Source: JAVKFY01 sp040223615
GTDB lineage: Bacteria; Pseudomonadota; Alphaproteobacteria; GCA-2731375
Assembly: GCA_040223615.1 (NCBI GenBank)
Contig: JAVKFY010000014.1
Span: forward strand, 1 to 64,000
DNA: 64,000 bases
Direction: 5' to 3'
Shown here one piece after another: positions 59,925 to 64,000 of this stretch (the stretch's first letter is position 1; each line of letters opens with the position of its first letter). The notes below the pieces were generated by a model. The model saw only the letters and a list, made by a program, of their open reading frames with translations, was not told the DNA's origin and did not search any database. The translations under genes and the position numbers were made by a program.

Positions 59925-61097
59925 TCAGCGGACGAAGATGTGCACCTCGTTGGAGGTGGTGCCCTGGCCGGTGGTGGCGGCCAGGTTGACGCGGCTGGCC
60001 GGCAGGCCCATCTCGGTGAGCGCGCGAACCACCTGGTTGGCGAATTTCTTGGAGCGGTTCTGCTCGGCGGCGATCTGCCCCGCGCTGCCCTGCGCCGGGG
60101 CCACGGCGACGACGTCGAACTGCGCGTTCGGACGCTGGTTCAGGGTCTGCGAGATCGCCGCGTAGAGCGCCTGCTGGTACTGCACGTCGGGCCGGTCGAA
60201 GCGGATCACCACCAGTGGCCGGCGGCCGCCCGCGGTGAAGCCGGCGCGCGGCGTCGATGAGCTCAGGAACGGACTGCCGCCGCCGGCCGCGGCGACATTG
60301 CCGCCGGCATAGGCGCGGGCAAGAAGGCTGGGCCCGTACAGCTCGCCGTTGCGGATCGATTCGGAAATCGTGGTTAGGTTGGCGCGTTCGCTGGCGACGT
60401 AGGCGGTCTGCCGCGACACGTCCTCGTTCAGCTCGCCGAGCAGGCGGTCGACCAGCACGACGGTGCGGTTGGTCTCGTCTTCCAGGATCGCAAGCTGGCG
60501 GTGGTCCTCGTCGATCGCGCCGCTGAGCGCGTAGGAGGCGCGTGCCGATTCCAGCACGTAGGCGGCCAGCGACGAATTCGCGGCGACGTCGTTCGACAGC
60601 GTGTTCATCGACGCGATGTCCTGGCTGACCCGGTCGAGCTCGCTCTGCGCCGCGTTCCACTGACCGACCAGCACCGGATTGCCCGGCGTGGTGCCGAGCT
60701 GCAGCCGCGCGGTGATCGCCGCCACGGTGCCGTGATAGCGCTGCGCGTTCTGGGTGATGGTCTGGCGGATCTGCTGCAGCGCCTGGTTCTGCTGCCCGAG
60801 CCGGCCCTGGAGCTGCTGCAGCTCGCCGCGCAGCTGGCCGACCTTCTGGCCGACGAAGGTGCCGGTCGCCTGTCCGGGGCTGAGCGGCATCGGCGTGAAG
60901 TCGGAGGTGCCGAGCGGCGGCGGCCCCGCCGGGCTCAAGGTGGGCGACGGATTGCGCTCGGCCGCCGATTCTTCGATGGCGACACGCTCGCCGCTGGGTT
61001 CGTCGCCGCTGAACGATGGCCACAGCGTGTCCGAGGCCATCGAACACGCCGATAGCATCAGAGCCGCAACCGCGGCGAAGACCATCGATCTGTGCAA
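59925..61097 (-). CDS. Coiled-coil outer-membrane-type lipoprotein of unknown function
   Basis: 390 residues. Lipobox LMLSAC in the N-terminal 20 residues. A Gln/Leu-rich coiled coil follows at about 80-160 (KVGQLRGELQQLQGRLGQQNQALQQI) and a second helical zone to about 270. A C-terminal alpha/beta domain (about 290-390) has PLVVIRFDRPDVQYQQALYAAI and NRSKKFANQVVRAL, resembling OmpA/TolB-like peptidoglycan-associated folds. The TTG at 61097 is preferred since GGGGGAG lies 6 nt upstream and it supplies the HR charge of the signal peptide; the ATG at 61085 is an alternative. Confidence 0.75.
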   Translation of the reverse strand: MHRSMVFAAVAALMLSACSMASDTLWPSFSGDEPSGERVAIEESAAERNPSPTLSPAGPPPLGTSDFTPMPLSPGQATGTFVGQKVGQLRGELQQLQGRLGQQNQALQQIRQTITQNAQRYHGTVAAITARLQLGTTPGNPVLVGQWNAAQSELDRVSQDIASMNTLSNDVAANSSLAAYVLESARASYALSGAIDEDHRQLAILEDETNRTVVLVDRLLGELNEDVSRQTAYVASERANLTTISESIRNGELYGPSLLARAYAGGNVAAAGGGSPFLSSSTPRAGFTAGGRRPLVVIRFDRPDVQYQQALYAAISQTLNQRPNAQFDVVAVAPAQGSAGQIAAEQNRSKKFANQVVRALTEMGLPASRVNLAATTGQGTTSNEVHIFVR

Positions 61098-61365
61098 AAC
61101 CCTCTCCCCCGCCTCGGTCTGTCCCGTTGTCACGATACGCTGGCTGGCTGTGTTCCGGCTGGCGGTCTTGGTTGTCGCGGAGATTTGCGATTGAAGCGCG
61201 AGCAAAATCGCCTAAGTCCTTGGGGTGGCTAACGACTCCGAAGTGTAGCTAACGCCTTGCGCGGCCACAAGCAAGGAAAACCGGTGGAATCGGGCGCGAC
61301 CCTTGCCAAGTGCCGCAATTTTCGATACTTCCACCGCTCCGGTCGCCGCGTCGCGACACGGGTAT

Positions 61366-61442
61366 GCGCTCGTAGCTCAGCTGGATAGAGCACCAGACTA
61401 CGAATCTGGGGGTCGGGAGTTCGAATCTTCCCGAGCGCGCCA
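61366..61442 (+). tRNA. tRNA-Arg (anticodon ACG)
   Basis: 77 nt with encoded CCA. The acceptor stem GCGCTCG pairs with CGAGCGC, the D-arm has AGCTCAGCTGGATAGAGC, the anticodon loop CTACGAA gives ACG (A34 normally edited to inosine), and the T-arm has GGGAGTTCGAATCTTCCC with one mismatch position. The 268-nt gap to its left holds no supported gene and must contain its promoter and that of the divergent lipoprotein. Confidence 0.96.
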
Positions 61443-61607
61443 TTTCCTTCCAAGCACACTTCATTCTTGGCCGTGGTCGTCGGTGCGGTCTCGTCCACTC
61501 GCATTGCGCGATCAATTCGGCCGCACGACAAGGCTTCGTATACCTTCGCACGTCATGCTGTTAAAGTATTAGATACAGTTCAACCGCGCCGCCGACGAGG
61601 TGCTGCG

Positions 61608-62159
61608 TTGCGTCAGTTTAGTTTCGACGACGAGGTGGATGACGAGCAGCAGCGTCAGCTCTTGAGCTACTGGCGCAGCAAGCGGGTCGGCGGCAAGCCG
61701 CCACCGCGCGCCGCGATCGACCCGATCGAATTGCGCGGCCTGTTGCCGATCGTCGGCTTGATCGACGTGGAACGGCTACCCGACCGCCTCCGGTTCCGCT
61801 ATCGCCTGATCGGCGGCTACATGGTCGACATGTTCGGCGAGAACTTCGCCGGAACCTATGCCGACGAGTCCAAACACGGCGCCTACGGACGCTACCTTCA
61901 CGACCTGTACAGCGACGCGACGGAGAACATGCGTCCGATCTATTCGGAGAGCGCGTTCGGCTATCGCGGCAAGGGCGGCGGGACCGATCGCAGCTACCTG
62001 CTGGTGAAACGTCTGTTACTGCCGCTGGTCGAAGACGGGCAAGCCGATCAGCTGCTGTTCTCGAACAAGTTCGTCTCGATGAATGACCGGCGGCTATCGC
62101 AACCCTACCGCCAGGACGATCTGCTCACCGTGAACGAGCTGGGCCGGTTCCGCGAATGA
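61608..62159 (+). CDS. Stand-alone PAS_5-type domain protein
   Basis: 183 residues from the TTG at 61608 (GACGAGG 8 nt upstream). LLSYWRSKRVGGKPPPRAAIDPIELRGLLPIVGLIDVE and LRFRYRLIGGYMVDMFGENFAGTY are the hallmark start of the small PAS_5 proteins common in Rhodospirillales. The rest is a single PAS-like fold without an output domain. A longer frame from 61467 would begin right behind the tRNA and adds no conserved residues. Its 3' end overlaps the convergent methyltransferase gene by 35 nt. Role unknown; a sensory or ligand-binding job is inferred. Confidence 0.82.
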   Translation: MRQFSFDDEVDDEQQRQLLSYWRSKRVGGKPPPRAAIDPIELRGLLPIVGLIDVERLPDRLRFRYRLIGGYMVDMFGENFAGTYADESKHGAYGRYLHDLYSDATENMRPIYSESAFGYRGKGGGTDRSYLLVKRLLLPLVEDGQADQLLFSNKFVSMNDRRLSQPYRQDDLLTVNELGRFRE

Positions 62160-62883
62160 CGGCGCCGTCGTCGACCGGCAGGTCATCGGTCCGCCACAAT
62201 CCCAGGCAACGGCCCCAGGCGCGGTAGAGGTCCTCGTCGGCGATCAGGCGTCGCGGCGGCGGCAGGGCGAAGGGCGAGCGTTCCAGGTTCAGCGGGCGAA
62301 ACCCGCCGAGCCGGCCAGGCCGGTTGCGGCGCACGCCCGGAAAGTGCGTGGTCAGCAGCCAGCGCGCACCCGAAGCATGCACGTTGGCCAGCGCCGCCAG
62401 CACCATGTCGTCGGTCAGGTGGATGAACACGTCGCGGGCCAGGACCAGGTCGGCGGACGGCAACGGATCGGCGGCAATGTCCAGCATCTGGAACGACACG
62501 CGCTGATCGGCGAAGCGCTGCCGGTTGTCGTCGACCAGGGCAGGCACGATGTCGGCGCCGATGTAGCGGGTCTCGCCCAGCTCGACGTGGCGCATCCAGT
62601 GGAAGTCGCCACAGGGGATGTCGAGCAGCACCTCGACCCGCAACTCACGCAGCAGCCCGGGCAGGGCGGCGCGAACGGTCCTGGTGCCAGGCAGCGACGA
62701 ACCCGGACCGGAAACCGACTGGCGGCCACCGAACAAGCGGTGGCGGTGGATCGCCGCGAACACCGTCGCCGGATCGGCGCCGCGCAGGCGCCCGAGCCAC
62801 AGCGTGCGCCGGGCCAGCGTGGCCCACGCGTGCGGCGTCGGCAGCAGCCGTTCCAGCAAGCCGCGTCCCGCGGGTCGGGTCAA
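62125..62883 (-). CDS. Class I SAM-dependent methyltransferase
   Basis: 252 residues. VLLDIPCGDFHWMRHVEL is motif I (D-x-P-C-G-D form), YIGADIVPALVDDN motif II, FQMLDIAADPLPSADLVLARDVFIHLTDDM motif IV. This D-I-P-C-G-D-F-x-W subgroup occurs with sugar or lipid genes in many bacteria. An N-terminal 75-residue helical part precedes the fold. The acceptor is not known. It is convergent with the PAS gene and divergent from the nitrile hydratase accessory gene. Confidence 0.85.
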   Translation of the reverse strand: MTRPAGRGLLERLLPTPHAWATLARRTLWLGRLRGADPATVFAAIHRHRLFGGRQSVSGPGSSLPGTRTVRAALPGLLRELRVEVLLDIPCGDFHWMRHVELGETRYIGADIVPALVDDNRQRFADQRVSFQMLDIAADPLPSADLVLARDVFIHLTDDMVLAALANVHASGARWLLTTHFPGVRRNRPGRLGGFRPLNLERSPFALPPPRRLIADEDLYRAWGRCLGLWRTDDLPVDDGAVIRGTGPARSR

Positions 62884-62955
62884 AGGTGGTCTCCGGCCAA
62901 TCGATTGCCTAACGTCCGATGCCTAACGTGGTAGCAGCTTCGCGGGAGGGGCTCC

Positions 62956-63285
62956 ATGGCACTGACACCCGACGGCGACGAGCCGGTTTTCGACGAGCCG
63001 TGGCAGGCTTCGGCCTTCGCGCTGGCGGTGCGGCTGTCGGAGGCGGGGCATTTCACCTGGCCGGAGTGGAGCGCGTTCTTCGCCGCCGAGATCGCCGCGG
63101 CGGAGCGCGCCGGTGCGACCGATACCGCGTCGCGCTACTACGAACACTGGCTGGCGGCGCTGGAGAAGCTGGTGGTCGCCAAGGGACTCGGCTCGGCGGC
63201 GGAACTGGCCGACCTGAAGCGTGACTGGACCGAGGCCACGGTCAACACCCCGCACGGCCAGCCGATCGAACTGAAGCGGCGGTAG
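62956..63285 (+). CDS. Nitrile hydratase accessory protein (orphan)
   Basis: 109 residues. PVFDEPWQASAFALAVRLSEAGHFTWPEWSAFFAAEI and YYEHWLAALEKLVVAKGL are the signature of the nitrile hydratase activator/beta-subunit N-terminal-like family (P14K/TIGR03889). These chaperones insert Co or Fe into the alpha subunit and are normally encoded directly after the alpha and beta subunits. No subunit gene is upstream here: the preceding gene is an unrelated methyltransferase on the other strand. The ATG is preceded by GGGAGGGG. Confidence 0.9.
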   Translation: MALTPDGDEPVFDEPWQASAFALAVRLSEAGHFTWPEWSAFFAAEIAAAERAGATDTASRYYEHWLAALEKLVVAKGLGSAAELADLKRDWTEATVNTPHGQPIELKRR

Positions 63286-63336
63286 CGCATCGCGAACCTG
63301 CGGGTCGCGCGATTGTCATGATCGAGCGAACGCGCC

Positions 63337-64000
63337 ATGGTGCGCCGCTTTTCATCCGTCCTGCCCGCCGAGACCCGTCCCGTGGAACTGTGGATCCCGA
63401 TCACCATCTGCGCCGCCTTCATGCAGAATCTGCGCTCGTCGCTGCAGAAGCATCTGAAGGGCCAGCTCAAGACCTCCGGCGCGACCTTCGCGCGCTTCGT
63501 CTTCGCGGTGCCGTTCGCGGCGCTCTACGTGGCGATCCTGGTTTCGGTCTTCGGCTATGCGGTGCCGAGCCCGAACCCGACATTCATGGTCTACATGGTC
63601 ACCGGCGGCCTCGGGCAGATCACCGCGACGGCGCTGCTGGTCTACATATTCTCGTTCCGCAACTTCGCGGTCGGCACCACCTTCTCGAAGACCGAGACGA
63701 TCCAGACCGCGATCTTCGCGGTGATCATCTTGGGCGAGACGATCTCGGCCGTCGCCACGGTGGCGATCCTGGTCAGCCTGGTCGGGGTGATGATGATCTC
63801 GCTGAACCAGAGCACGGCGCAGGGCACCGGCTGGCGCCGCTGGGTCGACGCCTCGACCGGCATCGGCATCGCCTCTGGCGCGTTCTTCGGCATCTCCGCG
63901 GTGTCGTACCGCGCCGCGTCGCTGTCGCTCGAAGGCGGCGACTTCGTGATCAACGCGGCCTTCACGCTGGCCTGCGTGACCGTGTTCCAGACCGTGGTGA
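63337..64000 (+). CDS. DMT/EamA-family transporter (cut by window edge)
   Basis: About 221 visible residues with no stop before the edge. ELWIPITICAAFMQNLRSSLQKHLKG begins helix 1, and at least six hydrophobic helices follow, including TFSKTETIQTAIFAVIILGET, the EamA-type repeat end. Start codon is either the ATG at 63337 or the GTG at 63382, 15 codons later; the GTG matches the usual start of relatives, but neither has a clear ribosome-binding site. The exported or imported metabolite is unknown. Confidence 0.85.
   Translation, partial: MVRRFSSVLPAETRPVELWIPITICAAFMQNLRSSLQKHLKGQLKTSGATFARFVFAVPFAALYVAILVSVFGYAVPSPNPTFMVYMVTGGLGQITATALLVYIFSFRNFAVGTTFSKTETIQTAIFAVIILGETISAVATVAILVSLVGVMMISLNQSTAQGTGWRRWVDASTGIGIASGAFFGISAVSYRAASLSLEGGDFVINAAFTLACVTVFQTVV

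Overview
The window is a chromosomal segment of a high-GC alphaproteobacterium, probably Rhodospirillales-like. Pointers to this are homospermidine synthase next to a fused-fold ornithine decarboxylase, a DUF2336 protein, a stand-alone PAS_5-type protein beside a tRNA, SHELRTPLNAIIGFAEV-type histidine kinases, the rpmH-rnpA-yidD-yidC-yihA run, and REP-like palindromes with alphaproteobacterial character. There is no rRNA, CRISPR array, prophage or integrase. Coding density is high and most genes sit in short operons with 1-4 nt overlaps.

Layout. 0-1.4 kb: copper-resistance operon on the minus strand (multicopper oxidase cut by the window edge, Met/His-rich cupredoxin, Cys-rich exported protein). 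1.4-5.1 kb: polyamine block (ornithine decarboxylase, GNAT acetyltransferase, homospermidine synthase) behind a leader with a terminator-like fold. 5.1-5.8 kb: AbrB/PIN toxin-antitoxin pair with a perfect 22-bp palindrome at its promoter. 5.8-9 kb: hydrolase, SLC13-type transporter, ArfB. 9.1-11.3 kb: two tandem paralogous PEP-CTERM proteins, each with its own sigma-54 -24/-12 element, a matching dyad about 61 bp upstream, and a 5'UTR hairpin. 11.5-22.4 kb: small-molecule metabolism (two TauD-like dioxygenases, an APH-like kinase, two small glycosyltransferase-like proteins, two GMC oxidoreductases, MFS carrier, GST, M81 metallopeptidase). 22.5-31.6 kb: cell-surface polysaccharide genes (manC, three glycosyltransferases, a polysaccharide pyruvyl transferase broken by a stop codon, a Wzx-type flippase). 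From about 25.2 kb this block is markedly more AT-rich, contains a transposase remnant and ends near a tRNA-Ser gene, so it looks partly acquired.

31.8-44 kb: housekeeping and signalling genes (tRNA-Ser, dapD, MaoC hydratase, HAD nucleotidase, PAS-GAF-GGDEF protein overlapping a DUF2336 protein, membrane histidine kinase, FAD monooxygenase, yihA, yidC, yidD, rnpA, rpmH). 44-50.7 kb: DUF547, TVP38/TMEM64 and mercuric-reductase-like oxidoreductase in one run, then two histidine kinases and a small lipoprotein. 50.7-59.6 kb: a long plus-strand run of catabolic genes (GlcG/HbpS-like, PuuE-type deacetylase, SAM hydroxide adenosyltransferase, P1 peptidase, ABC solute-binding protein, a pseudouridine kinase/glycosidase pair, ketopantoate-reductase-like protein, amidohydrolase). 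59.6-64 kb: REP-like cruciform, coiled-coil lipoprotein, tRNA-Arg, PAS_5 protein, methyltransferase, an orphan nitrile hydratase accessory protein, and a DMT-type transporter cut by the right edge.

The most informative observations are the duplicated sigma-54/enhancer architecture of the PEP-CTERM genes, the in-frame stop in the pyruvyl transferase, the missing start codon (probable 1-nt slip in a C run) of the pseudouridine kinase, the toxin-antitoxin operator palindrome and the folded leader of the ornithine decarboxylase gene.
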